Assembly (NCBI RefSeq): GCF_907165205.1
Contig: NC_058192.1
Span: forward strand, 11,160,001-11,224,000
Source: Coccinella septempunctata
Lineage: Eukaryota > Arthropoda > Insecta > Coleoptera > Coccinellidae
Direction: 5' to 3'
DNA length: 64,000 nt
In this document: positions 11,989 through 25,155 of the stretch, piece by piece
Numbering within the stretch: the stretch's first letter is position 1
Layout of the letters: the number at the start of each line of letters is the position of its first letter
The notes under the pieces: generated by a model
Seen by the model: the letters and a program-made list of their open reading frames with translations, nothing else
What the model was told of the DNA's origin: nothing
The model's database searches: none
Made by a program: the position numbers and the translations under genes

Positions 11989-14900
11989 GTCAGTATAGAA
12001 TCATAAGAAAGAAAATGACATGTGACGCTTGCGTCTTAGGATGATGTCAGTCTTAGAGGTTAGAAGCTAAGACAAACCATGAATCTTGCCGACCAATTTT
12101 ATAGTAATTAATTATGTACTCACAAAATATACCATTTTATAGCGAAGTTTTGTTTTAAGCTTATTGTTAAGGAAGGTTCATAGAACATATTTCAACAGAA
12201 TTAAATCTTCAGAAATTTGCTAAAATATCCAAAAACAATCGAGAAGTACTCGGCATTATAGGAACATAAGAAATGCATGGTAGAAAATAAAGTTATTGTT
12301 TCATGAGCGTGGATTCGTTTTAGTCTTTAGAAATTGTCGGAAATTAGTCGGATTTAATAAAGTGTAGAGTGCATGCAACTCAGAGCATCCTCAAAAACCT
12401 GCAGAAGATTATCCACCTCATTCGTTTAAGCTCTCAAATTAGCTTCTGAAGGATTTCATCAGAGATAATAGAAACAAATATACAAAGTCGAAAGATCGAC
12501 AAGTGTGCACACACCCTTAGTTCACCGCAATATTGCGGCGTGACAAGTGTGACAACCTTAATTACGGCATTATTTCAACTCGGCAATTTCGACGTTAGCG
12601 TCCTCGCAAAAGTGTCGGAGATGACTAGTTTGCAGAAGAGCGCAAACACTCGTTCATTCTAGTTCGGATTCCTTTCGTTTCTGCTAATGAGCTCCCTTCC
12701 GAGGGCTCATATTCGAGTCTGCACAAAGGGCATCGCCTCTGTTTATGCGTTATTGTTTTACACTTGACCCGGTTCGCTGTTCGCAGCACAGTTTTGTGCT
12801 TTGGGGAACCAGTTCTCGGCCAGGTTCATTAAAGCCGATCATCTTCATTAAGTGCTTCCGCATTCACGATTACGTTTCTGTGATCGAGCAACGGGATTCG
12901 ATGTTCTCGATTTATAATCCATTTCGCCGAATATGAGTTCTGCATTGAATATGGGACGATTTGATTCTCAGTGAAAATTTCACATGCTCGAATAGGCTTT
13001 TTCATGTGAAATGGCTAAGTTTGAGAGGAATTTTGAAATATTTCATTGTTGCTGAAAGTGGAACTACTCTTTGAACGGCCATTGCAAAGTAAGGAACTTC
13101 TTGCAAAAAAACTCATATTTTGTACTTCATGATAATGGATCTGGAAATGAAAGCAAAAACACATAAAATAATTGCACTGGAGATGGGAATTCTCTAACTA
13201 GAATTTTTTTTTCTTGATACACCTAAACATTCAGTTAGTTACCTAGTAGTAAGTAGGTACATCATCCAAGATTGATGCTCATCCTAGTGAAAATTACATG
13301 ATTCAGGTCTCCAGATGAAGATATCAATAAATGTCGATTTTTTTTAATATGAAAAAATAAAATTTTCACCAATGCCTGGAACATCCATCAACATTCAAGT
13401 TACTCACCCAAAAACACCACAACAATGTCGTCTATCTTTTTCCAATGCTCATCATGAGGAGTTAAAATTATTAATAGATTTTTAATCCATCTCCAGATAA
13501 AAGAGGATCGTGAAGATTTTAGTTCACCAACTAGTAGATGAAATCTTAAACTAATGTGAAAATTGTTGGGATTCTCAGTTGCACGATTTGTTGGTCATTT
13601 TAAAAACGAAGAGTGTGCTTCAAGCTTTAGGATGGGGGTGCCAATTTATACGCCTGTCAAAACATACGACCTTATATATAGAAAGGTCCGGAAAGACAAA
13701 ATATCCAAAGAAGAGAACCCTTCGAGTAAATGACGGTAATTTTTCTTGAATATAGCCAGCGATTTAGGATGCAAATTTGAATTCCAAACTCGAAATGAAG
13801 GGAATACTTGGAAGCATCCTATTCGTAATCGAGAAAACAGATGGTGCTCTGGTTCGATATCTGGAAAATGAGATAAATCTATTTAAATAATTGTGCCGAG
13901 GAATAAGTGATCACTAGTCATGAAAAACTCATTTTATTCTGCTCACGGTTTGTGTTGCATCAAAGCGTTTGTGCTCCCACTGATAATAATACTTAATGAT
14001 GTAGGTAAACGATGATACTCATAGTATTTCGCCAAAAACCATAATTGGAAACTGATTGGAGGTCTGTGAAGGCTGAACTGAATCAAAGATCATATATATG
14101 CATCATGATTATAATTTTTTGACGGATAATTCATGTGAAATTCACCACTTTCGTATTTTCACAACGGCTGTACTCCTGATGATGCATATACGCTTTACGA
14201 GATTATGTATATTCACTTCATTGAGTATTTCGCCCTTTGGATAGCAATCTCCGTTTATGATTTGCACGTTATCTCATTTCATATTCATTCGAAACGAGCG
14301 GTAGGGTTAGTAAAAGCGAGAGTAAAAGTGGATTTACCCCTTTTGAGCGTTTCGTTATGCAAGAATCACACTGTTCTATTTTGGGATTCACATGAAGTAC
14401 CTCTGAGATATAGCTGGATTCAAACCCATTCATGTTTACAACGATTTCAGTTGTGAATTGATCTATTTAGGTTCATTGTAGTCACACAGATTAATAGAGC
14501 TGTAGACATTTGTTTCGAATTTGTAGTTCCTGGATTTTCATTTTTCACCAACACTCACTGCTTCGAATTTGACATTTGGACTACCAGTGCTTTCAGCGTC
14601 TCCAATTGATGATTATCAATTTTCAACTTATTCTCTTCACGATGAATAAATGAAGAGAATGTCTGCTCAATTCAATTTCTCAGTCCTCTGGTTTCTAAGA
14701 AAAAGTAAAAATTGCTTTTCAGGTATCATCTGAATTTCCTCCAAGTCAAACACTATGTTTTAGTTAGATTGCTCATCAAGTTCCTACCGAATGGAAATCA
14801 GTATTCTGGAAATGATTGAAGGGCTGTTTTATCCACAGATATAAATTTGGTGCTCATATTGTATCCCTTCCATCGTGACTCAGCAATATAGTCTCATTGA

Positions 14901-16235
14901 GTGCTCTTCCCAAAGTTAATCTCCCTCCCTCTGTTTAAACAATACATTTCCGAATCAATGTGCGAAAGGGTTCTCTTCAACTCGTTTTTGCATGAATAAA
15001 TGACGGATACAACACCCCTCGATCGATTATACACTCTTCCTGAAATTTTTTTCGCACCGTCATCTTTCTGGTCTCCCCTCACGAATTTTCACAGGTTGCA
15101 TCAAAACCAGATGTTCCTTCTCTCCTCCGTATCGTTCACTCGTCTGCAGAACTGACGATCAGATCAACATTCTAGATCAGTTTCGATTCGGCCAGCGTAT
15201 CTTTTCCATTTCCCAGTCTTGTTGTCCGGAATAATAACGATATTATCATAAGTTCACGATTTGTGCTCGCAGAGATGGAAATAACGAGCTATGTGGAGGA
15301 CCTCTTGAACTTTCTGGCATCTGGATCTCTTTCGCCACAACGAGTAGGTTGGTTCTTTATTCGGAACCGCTGTCCAAGAGGACTGCTCTTGAAATCGCGG
15401 ATTGTGCAATGGACGTCTGTTTCTTCAAGAGATCATTTCGAAACATTTCGTGGATAATGTGGTCGGGATTCACGAATGCAAGCTCGCTCAGATTCTGCTC
15501 CTAAAATCGTTTATCACGTGTAGTAAGGATTGATTGGTTATTTTTGGCAGACATGCTTCATAGAACACGGCAACTCAACAATCGAGAAGTCTGAATCCAA
15601 AATCAACCAATTGCTTGAGATTTCAAGACGTGTAATGCACTCATTCATACATCAAGTCCCAAGCTTTCATACTACTTTTTGCTTTTCTGCTCAGGGTTTA
15701 TTTTAATGAATGAAATTAGAAGGAGAAGCCCTAAGGGTAAGTAGTAAATTCTTCTACTTCCACATTCTCCAACCAATGAAGTGGACCCAAGGCAACTCAG
15801 CATGATATGTGACAAGAAAATTGTCTTTGCTGCCCACACTATTGTTTCTAGCCATATGAAGAGACAAATATTCTCATACTGGGTTGAAATGGTACAGCTG
15901 CAAGTAAGTATATTTCCTAAGGTGGATAAACATTCTCATGAAATATAATTAACGTCCATTCATCTTTGTCAACAAGAAAGATTCAGCATGAGAGGTATCG
16001 ATTGCTGTTGTATATTTGTGGTTTGTACCTTTTCTAATGTTGTCGAGAATTTATTATTGAAGGCTTCGTTTTTGTTTATGATGAAGAGTTTCTCATTAGG
16101 CCCCTTATCATTGTTCATTTCATGAATAATGAGGTCTGTAACGTCCAATCGATGGACTTCCTGTCGATATTTTCTTATTTTGACTGAATAGTCGCCCCAA
16201 CACTCTGTCTGATTCACACCAATCAACTTCCAACC
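11989..16235. other. Non-coding stretch, nothing recognised
   Basis: No convincing gene. The only notable item is a perfect 14-bp palindrome CCGCAATATTGCGG at 12525-12538, within a somewhat GC-richer block (about 12500-12940). Short open frames are not protein-like. Probably intronic or intergenic. Confidence 0.35.
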
Positions 16236-16640
16236 CTATCCACTTCTCTGCAGATGACAGTACACATCAAGAGGTGGCGTCAGCTTTCAGCTGAGATATC
16301 TCAACCATGTGGGCAGTGTGATCTTCAATTAATATAAAACGTAGTTGTGCTGTTTAGTCAACAAAATTCACACAAATCCAGACACTGGAGCATCTGGCAT
16401 CTGGTGAAGTTGGCAATTGTTGCTGCACAGAAACAGTGATGTTTTTTCAGTGCTCGCAAATATTTTTCACCCCCCAACTTGGAAATAGTTTACAAGACCC
16501 AAATATGACTGGGACTGGAATACTGCTCCCATGTTTGGGGCTCTGCAGAACCAACTATGCTCGCGCTGCTTGACTTGGTCCATATGGGAGCTGTGTGTCA
16601 GATATGTGAGCCCAATATTACTAGTACTATTAAGGATTGA
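16236..16640 (+). pseudogene. Relic of a non-LTR retrotransposon reverse transcriptase
   Basis: Decayed coding sequence. Near 16247 a frame reads SADDST, matching the F/YADD catalytic motif of reverse transcriptases. Further on (about 16480-16620) a frame reads LEYCSHVWGSAEPTMLALLD, the usual C-terminal region of LINE reverse transcriptases where many copies read LEYCSHVWGGA. The two blocks are in broken frames with stops between them, and much of the intervening domain is missing or unrecognisable. It is a dead, 5'-truncated fragment. The clade cannot be fixed from so little. Confidence 0.6.
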
Positions 16641-19600
16641 CCTGGGTTAATCGTTTAAGTCCTTGTTGGTATTGCCCAATCTGAATCAGCTCATTTTTAG
16701 TGCAATAATGCCCCACTTTTGAAAACATCCTGTACATCATGTACGAATGCAGGATCATCTGAATAGAAGCAAAGAATATCAAGAGTTGTTACTCTTTGAT
16801 AGAAGTCTCTTTAATTTCGAAATCTGAGATCACACAATGTCCCACATTAATCTTCATTACATCCCCCAGCGACCGAGAATTTCGCGCCCGAACAAACGCA
16901 AATTTGTAACCCCAAAATGTCCTCCAATTGCTCTTCCCTCCAGACATTAATCAAGTAGAATATCGAGAGAACGCAAGATCGAAATATGAGAAATGGGATT
17001 TCGGGCATTCAATTTTACTAACTGGTAGCATTCGGGGGGAAGCTGTGCAGTAATAAGGGATAACAGACAGGCATCAATAGGATGTATTCTGTTGGTAAAA
17101 TTCCAACGGTTGCGTTCCAGAATCCAGAACGGAGATGAATTGCGGACGTGATTTTGGACGGGCGAATCTTCGCCATGGAAACGTATGAATTATGAATTTT
17201 CCGAGTCTGACGAAAAAGTTACTTTGTCGAGAAATCCCAGATGCATTTCTTGGAACTTGTTCTGTCTAATGCCTTCCGTAGTTTTTGCCAGCATTATGGA
17301 CTCCGCTAATGATTCCATGCTCTGAAAATTAATTTAGAGGTTACCTAGACTATAATTTTAACTTGTTTACCTGAAACTTTCGAAGGAAAATTGAAAAAGT
17401 TTCAGGTCAGCCAAAATAATGAGTTCTTCAATAAGATGATGAATTGAGATATTTATGTTATTCTCGATTTTAGGTGCATGGGTTTCTGATCATGAAAGTA
17501 ACCCAAGATCGACGACGTTTTAGTAGGAGGATATACTTGGTCGATGATTTTTCAGCTTCGTCATTTTGAAAATTTTATACTGGCAATTTTTGGTGAACTG
17601 GTTTATTTTTATGAGTTCTACCACCTTCTGACCTTCGAGAACACCCTGTATTATACCAGACTGGCCTGTATCCAGAAATGCTTGGTACAGTTGAGTGGAG
17701 CTGACAAAAAGTGGTCATTTGATGATTTCTTGCTAGGAGGGCAATTAGTGGCGTAGTGCGTACCAGATCAATTGCCAATAAATGTTTAGCCGGCGAAGAT
17801 GGTCCTATATGCAGGGTGTATTTGAAGTGGAGCCTTTTTTTTCAACAGAAGGTAAAACTGATCAAAATGAAGCGTTTCACCAAAAATAAGTTATACAAAA
17901 CTTACAAAATGAAAAAGTTGAAAAAAGAATTGAAAATGGTTACTGAAATAGATCCTATAATACGACCCTAGACCGTTTGTTAGCTGAATCATCTCAAAGC
18001 AGTGGAGGAAACTCATCTCCTGATTCGACCATGTGATTTCGTTTAGGATATTGGCTCGTTCGATATTTACGCGGTAATGAAAATGGAAACTTAGTATTGA
18101 CGAATTGACAGAAGAGACTTAAGACACAAGTGTTAGAAATAGAATAATACTTCAAAATCTCACCAAAAAAATTCGTCTAAATTATTCATAAATTTTTTCA
18201 CAATGGGCATCACAATCTTCTTGTTCGAACATTCCAACAATCGTCCTAAAAATAGGATGAACTGGGGAAACACTTTTTCAATATAACTAACATAAGCACT
18301 TTCAAGAAACTGCTTCGATTTTCTACATATTTTTTCACTCGAAATTTCACGATACAACAATTATGACTCTCTCAAAAGTGACCTGATGCATCTAATTCGA
18401 TGAACTTTGTACTGAACCATTCATTGTCCAGCCATATGTTTATGTTTTGTTTCGTTTTTGCGAGGCCGGAGTCACCTTCCACAATCCGGTACTTGAAATT
18501 CAATGAAATTTTGTCGAACTTCTAGGGGTTGTATCTCAGCCATCTTGGATATTTTATATAGACAATTTTCGGTTAAACGACTTATTTCGATCAGTTCTAC
18601 CTTCTGCCGAAAAAAGCCTCAGCCTTGAAAACACCCGGATTCGAACAGTTACTACAGAATCGAAGCTTTCAGCTTGCAATCCTTTCAGATACCTCTAGTT
18701 CTACAACTGAGGGCTAAATACCCACCTCAATCTCCATAGTTTCGACTGGAAATTAGAATGACGAAGAGTGTTGAACCACGATTAAGTTTGGGGTCTGTTT
18801 TTTGGGATATTTATTCTGTTGTTCATCCTTTATTTGAAATGCGAACTCGACTGGTGATACTTTCAGTTTGTCCTCGTATCGTACGTCTCCAAAAGCGACC
18901 ACCAAGCTCGGATCCATGATTTCCCGCGTTATCTTTTCTCTTCTTCTCCGATATTCGAAAACAACTTTGTTAGGATGGCAGCCAAGGAAATTATCCCCGT
19001 ATTCGCGATACCCATCTGACCCAATTGCTCGCCTTCTATCGAATCAGGAAATTCGCAACACTTTCGAGGAGCAAAGCCTCGAGCCACTTCGTGATACGAT
19101 AAAGATCCGCGTTTCTAAACTCTCAGGCTTCGCACCGAATGAGACGAGGAGTAAAGAATTAATCCGTAAAAAGGCAATTTTACGGAACGATTCATTATAC
19201 ATTTGTTCGCTAAGGCCGCCAGCTAAAGCAGTACTGCAGTTTGAACGTCGTTGTAACGTTTCCGTCGTGAATATTCACATAAATTAAACGCGATGTACTG
19301 GATATTTTCATAGGTGAAGACTTGGTATCTGATCCGGGGAAATTATAGGTTGTATGCACCTATGAGGTTCATTGATTTATTGCAATAATATCATATGGAT
19401 GATCCGAATGGCCATCGTGTGAATTTTCCCAGGATCAAAATGGTATCTATCTTCTTTTATTAGCTGATCTGTGTTTTTAGTGTGTGATAATTAAACAAAC
19501 TTTTCAAACATAGGATCATACTTGCAATGGAGGAAATGTTGGACGCGGTCCCTAACATATTGTGGTATCACTGAAATCGCTTCTGAATCATCACAACCTT

Positions 19601-19848
19601 TAGATTTCACATTTCCACCATTCATAAAGAATAATTCGAAATTTGTATAGATAGTTCTGAATTGTTTTGTTATTTTTCAGAATCTGTTCAGAATTGTATC
19701 TCCAACAAACACTCCGATTTATGAATGTTTTCGAAATACTTTGAATAAGGTTTAGATTATCACCTTATTACACATTTTAACTGAATTCGTCTTGTACGAT
19801 CTCATACTGAAATTTATAATACTCATACTAATATTTTCTTTCTTGCAG
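16641..19848. other. Non-coding stretch with a diverged repeat pair
   Basis: No gene recognised. A 139-codon frame at 18868-19287 (+) has no recognisable domain. A repeat unit at about 17574-17648 has a diverged same-strand copy at about 18552-18640 (shared elements: TTTTATA, CAATTTT, GAGTTCTACC or CAGTTCTACC, CCTTCTG, then AAAACACCC or AACACCCTG). It is probably transposon-derived. Confidence 0.4.
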
Positions 19849-19890
19849 GTATGTACTAATCATGATGCTACAAGCATGGGCAGTCTTTGG
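19849..19890 (+). CDS. pico: Candidate 5' micro-exon of the MRL adaptor gene
   Basis: A 42-nt stretch bounded by a strong acceptor (TTTCTTTCTTGCAG) and a strong donor (GTAAGA). In the frame that joins the next exon in phase 0 it reads VCTNHDATSMGSLW with no stop, and it contains an ATG (19876) that would start the protein as MGSLW followed by GLDPTNS from 34773. The length is a multiple of three, so it could be included or skipped without changing frame. The N-terminus of this family is variable, so homology cannot confirm it. It would imply a roughly 14.9-kb intron, which is ordinary for a large insect gene. Confidence 0.4.
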
Positions 19891-22800
19891 GTAAGAGAAA
19901 CATTTTAATTTCGCCTCCAATATAAAGAAAAACCATTACAATTTTTCGGCAGCAAAAATTGCTTTTTGAATTTTCTCCAGTTGACACTTCCACTCCCTTA
20001 AATGACCCAGAAATACCTAAAAGGAGGGGGGGGGGGAATCATTTGATTCAAGGGGTTTGGAAAATGATGGATTTGTGCAAACAGCTGCGTCTTCCTGACC
20101 GCAAAAGAAACCCAGCGAAAGTCAAATAATCGCTGTCAAGATAACAATCTGCGCCGAGGCTCTATATCGGAAATAAGAAAAAAAAAGCTTTAAAAAAATC
20201 GATATTTTTGACATCAACCAAAAACAAATGTAAACAAATCCACGTCAATTTGATAAAACTGACAAAAAAGGCTAGATCTCTTGGCCTAATAGTACTTTCA
20301 TCTATAAACTATAGATCTGTATTCGAAAAAATAATGTTAACCCTTTATACTTCGTGAAGAAATATGAGTTAAAATCTGCACCCCTCCTGAGATTTGTGGT
20401 GTCAAAAACGGGAATTTTTCTCATATTTTCGTAGATAAAATTGAAAGGGCAACTAGTTTGAAAGTTATACAGTAGTTAGGTGAAGTCGATTGTCGATTGT
20501 ACCTTCAATAATATTGCATATTTCTTGGGTAGCTATCTAGAATCTTGAATAATCAATCAACGTACAGATTTCAAGCAAGTTGCACCTGTCTCGTATACAC
20601 AAGGTGTTTCATTCAGGATATTTTAATGAATTGCGGAATCTGATAATTAGCCTAATGGAGTAATCGATAAGGATTTATAATTATTTAATGATCCCTTCAG
20701 ATTTATCCCAATAAAGCTTTGAGTCGGTCGATATTTCGAATAAAAAAGGAAGAGTTGATATAATTCATTCGCAAAAATATTAACTAGATATTTGCTCTCT
20801 GAAAATTTTGGCTTACACGCCTATGGAGAATTTGCTAACTGTGAGTGTTGCGAGTATTCCAACATAATTTTCCCCTAACCTTGATCACTTTTAATTCACC
20901 CCATTACACGTGTTGATCGTAATTAACAAGCCGGTCTTCCCCATGTAAAATAATCGAGTTGTGTTAATTTCGTTGTGGAAGGGTTGAAAAATTTTTTCCA
21001 ACTCCCCATCTAACAGAAACATTGAATAACTAAAAAACCAATATGTACTCAATTCTATCTCAAACTTTAAAACATTCAGTTAACATCTATACTTTCGAAA
21101 GTGAGGCAACGAATATCAAATACAAGCCATCATCAATATTTTGTACTTTTATATGTATCCCTCACATTATGTCCAGTTTTTTTTTTCGTCTGATGCTTTT
21201 GGATACCTTCAATATTGCACTGCCTTCTTTTCTATTTATACCCTTTCTGTCAGACACCTTAAAGCAGGCAGCAAGAAGTAGGATGAACACAGAGACCTAC
21301 CAAAAAAGTCTTATAATCGAACAAAAGGAAATATTTCGATGAGATTCAAGAGTAAGCATTCGGAAAGGAGATTCCAAGAGGCATTCCGAATTCAATTAGT
21401 GAATCCTTGACGTAGCTCGACGGGATTATCCTTTTCCAATCGAATATTCTTCAAATATCCTCGGTTCCGATTCAGCACCTCTCGAATTCGCTTTCCATTC
21501 GACAAGTTTTTTGCCATAAATTTGAATTTAATAAGTTGAAACTTCAGGCCGTTGCGGTTCCGGAGAAATTGAACCCGATGCAATTTCATATAAGAACTGT
21601 AGCACAATGGGTCCTTGTTTCCTCGGCACTTTATGGCTCATTATTGCTATCCACCTTGTATCATTTCGTGCAATTTCCACCCAGTTATTTCCTCGTTTTA
21701 ATGGAAATTTATTTTTTGTCAGCTGCAGGAAGAAACTTACACTCATTATCGCAGAAATCTTTCATCGTGAGGAAAGGTTATTTTCCGTTGTAAATTATAT
21801 GCTTTTGATTAAATTTATCTGCAGCAGTGGATAAGAATTTTCCAATTTTACACACATTTGAACAGGAAATATTGAAATGACAAATTGATTCAAGTTTGGA
21901 AATGCACGTTAAATATACCTGCCTATGTTATCGTATGTTTTTTCGTGGGATAGTAATTGATGGATTATCTGAAATGAAAATCACAAAAATGGATGTACAT
22001 TTAATCGATATATGAATTCTTCTTTCGTCAATTTCCACACTATGAAAGGTGAAGTTTTCGATAACATTTCAAGAACAGCGTTCACTCCTAAACTGCATCG
22101 ACTTCAAAATAGTTCAAAAAAATCGAATTCACTAAGTTTAACCATTTTATCCCTACAGTTAAAGAAGGGTTGATAAAAAATTAAGATCAATCATCCTCGG
22201 CATCAGAAGATTAGGTTTGCCATTTAAATAACTTAACTACCCTCTTCCCCTCTAAGAAGGGGCATGACCAACTCCTCAATTATACAGGGAAAGTAATTTA
22301 AAATAAATAATAATATTAAAGTCATTTTACGACTAATTACATCTGAATAAGATAACTTTTTCACTCAATCATAAAACTGGAAAGAATCTCTTAGGATTGT
22401 CTTGGGCTATTTTTTTCCAATTTGTGCCGACAGAAAGTGGAAATTGCTACACACTTTCTTCTCTAATTTTCCCATTTTCCAATTCTACAAAGGAAAGCGA
22501 ATTTACCACCCCAGGACACTTTCATGGTCCACTTCCTGCGAAGTTTTGTTATTAACTGCTGTACTGAACTGAGATTCAAGCAGTAAGGAAGTTTAAAGGA
22601 TGTATCGCAATTCCAAATTTTCGGTGTAAAGAATGGCTTAATTTAATCATTCAATATAAAAATCGTGAGCATCTAATTCTTCTATTCTATTCTATTCCCG
22701 ATAAGTTTCTTCGTTTATAAAATTCGAATTGATTTTCATTTATTGGAGAGCTTTGGTTTCACAAATATCTATTGTTTTTTCTCTCTCTCTCTCTCATGTT

Positions 22801-24160
22801 CTTCGCGTATTTGAAACTATATTTGATTTAATTGATTTAACTTTCCACCTTCTCCTTTATTTTCATCTCCTCTGAATTAATTATTCTCCTGAAATATTGC
22901 CACATTTCATGGAAGTACCAGTTTATACACAATGACAAGTTAGGCAAATCGACAGAGACCCCAAAATGTGGATCAAAGTAGTTTTGTTAATGAACTTCCA
23001 GACTTACAAACTCTGAACCCTTCCTTCAGCGTGGAGATAGTCGCTTTAGAAATCCGGCTGATGTAATAAATATAACACTTCTCCGGATGCACAATCCTAG
23101 TGTTCCTGCTCGCTTTCGGATGAGAGAAAATCGTCCTTGCGGCGTTGCCAGATCGCGGGGTTCCGCAGTGACTCGAGCAAATATAAGAAAGGAGAAAAGC
23201 ATAAATAGAAAACGCGGTTAATTTGATTCATTCCTGTATATGTTTTTGCGCTTTTATTAGAAACCATGCAACTGACGGAAGAAATTAGTGACCTAAATTG
23301 TTGTTTAACTTTTTCTGCAAATCAAATGAGGTCTAGTTGAACTTCTATTTCGGCCTCACTCGAAACAGTGTATTGAAATGGAAAATGGAGTATTCCTAAT
23401 TAACAGGATATTGTGTATTTTCACTCAAAGCACGATCAAATCGATCTTTAAGGATGTCAATACCTGATTTCATTATCTATGCCAGATTTGACACAGTAAG
23501 CAGATTCCCTTTGCTGTTTCAAATCGAAGAATGAAATTACTTTTACGAGAATAATATTCAAATTGAACAATAAGTTAGAGAGTGAAGCTTTGGTTGTGAA
23601 ATATCCAGCCCAGAAGAAAATTGTCATTGGGAAATTCAACGTTTCGAGTAGTTTTAAAGGATGTACTATGGTACATTGACCTTGTAAAGCAGAAGAAGCT
23701 GACCGGACTAGAAAAATTTCATAGCCTTTGACAGTTTTCCTATATTATTCTCAGCAGACCTCATTCTATAGCTTTATCTTTATAGAATTATGATGGCCCA
23801 TACCTGAACTTGACCTTAACTGTATTAAACTAAAAGCCATTAAATCTAGTCTTAAAACTATTAAATTATTATTACATCTAGCTTTTTAGACTCCTCGGTT
23901 TGTTCATCAGCCAAAAATTATTTCTCTTCATTGGTTCATGGATCATTTGACTCAAAAGTAGGTAGTGATCATCTCTGGAAGAATACTGGTGAAAACACAA
24001 GTATCTTTGGGTCTTCAATCTCTAATTTCTTTCTTTTAATACATCTAGACGGCTCAGCCATGTATAAAACCCCCTGTATGGAAACTTTCGTCTGATTATC
24101 ACATTCCCGACCCCATTCTCATCGATTTCCCAATGTCCACCAAATTGGGCACTTTTCCTC
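19891..24160. other. Non-coding stretch, probably intron
   Basis: No gene or clear transposon recognised. Simple-sequence patches include a G-run near 20026-20035 and a CT microsatellite near 22780-22795. If the micro-exon at 19849 is real, this lies in a long 5' intron of the MRL gene. Confidence 0.4.
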
Positions 24161-24440
24161 ATCTATAATGCATCACCACTAACACACTGACACGAAAACT
24201 TCGGTTGGGGGAACCAAGCCACCATTTCCAACGCGTAACGCGTATGGTCAAGGTCGGGAATACTTTCCCCCGATTTCCCGCTCGAGGGGAAAAGCCCCAC
24301 GACCCGGCAACGCTGTTCCTGACCCGAACAGGATTCGGGCTGCTGCGGAAGGATCCCTGGCAGTGTGACGTCATACACGGAAGCATCCTTACCTACGATA
24401 TTCCTGCTCCGTCCTTTCGTTCCTAACCGGCTTGTCCGCA
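24160..24440. promoter_or_regulatory. CpG-rich block with a perfect CRE
   Basis: About 280 bp much richer in CpG than the surrounding DNA (for example ACGCGTAACGCGT near 24230 and GGGGAAAAGCCCCACGACCC near 24286). It contains a palindromic cAMP-response element, TGACGTCA, at 24366-24373. Several overlapping frames stay open on both strands, as GC-rich DNA often does, and none resembles a known protein. As it lies in the presumed 5' intron of the MRL gene, an internal promoter or enhancer is a reasonable reading. Confidence 0.35.
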
Positions 24441-25110
24441 GTGGCACGTTCGAATTGCAAAAAAAAAAATTCGTAATTTGGATTTATGTCTTACTTTTGG
24501 GTCGGTTTTGGTGAAGGTGTGGGTGTTCGTAGATTCGGCGGAGGGTGAGACAGTGATTGGGGTTGAAATCGTCGTTGACGTTGGGAAAGTTTTGGATATT
24601 TCCATGTTGAATTATGTTCAAAGGATGGTTATTCGGAAAGGTAAGACTGTATGGCTTGGATGAATGAAACTTCCCTTCACAAAGCTGCAACTGAGGATTT
24701 TCAACCCTCAAGATCAACCAATCACTCGAGATTCCCGAATCATAAACCAAGAGCTAAAGAAAAACGTGATCTTCTGAAAAATGTTATATTGAAACATTGT
24801 TACCAACAGCAGTACCTGTGGTTTTTCTCAAGTTTCTACTAATAAAAACAAAAATTTATTCCTTATCCAGGGACTAAATATACAATAGGGAAATATGGAA
24901 GAGAAAATGAATAAATTTGAAAAGTGAAAACAAAAGCAACAATCGTTATTCTATTCATTACATTAAAGATACATATTTTCAAATACCCGTCTCAGGTGCT
25001 ATTCAAAAGGTGACATTCGACATGTCATTTCAGAGCCAAGTACTAGTATCCAACTCAATAAGATCTTTACTGTTGAAAATATTGAAAAAATTAAATTTTT
25101 CTTCAAGGTG

Positions 25111-25155
25111 CCATGCAGTGATGGGCTAGTTCATTAGGTGGATGGGAGACCGCTC
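25111..25155 (+). pseudogene. 5S rRNA-like relic (3' half of 5S)
   Basis: TGGATGGGAGACCGC (25139-25153) is identical to the highly conserved box C region of animal 5S rRNA. The preceding bases (GCAGTGATGGGC, then TAGTTC) align with the GCAGGGTCGGGC and TTAGTAC part of 5S, with a few substitutions and a short gap. The 5' half and the end of 5S are not visible. It is a truncated 5S pseudogene or the head of a 5S-derived (SINE3-type) retroposon. Confidence 0.45.

Noticed and set aside
12525..12538. Palindrome CCGCAATATTGCGG as an operator
   Set aside because: Perfect, but isolated and without any known binding family match that I can defend; mentioned only in the stretch description.
17540..17860. 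Possible MITE with ACACCCTGTAT end
   Set aside because: Only a same-strand diverged copy was found, with no convincing inverted terminal repeat.
18868..19287. 139-codon plus-strand frame
   Set aside because: No recognised domain and no splice context; kept only as a remark.
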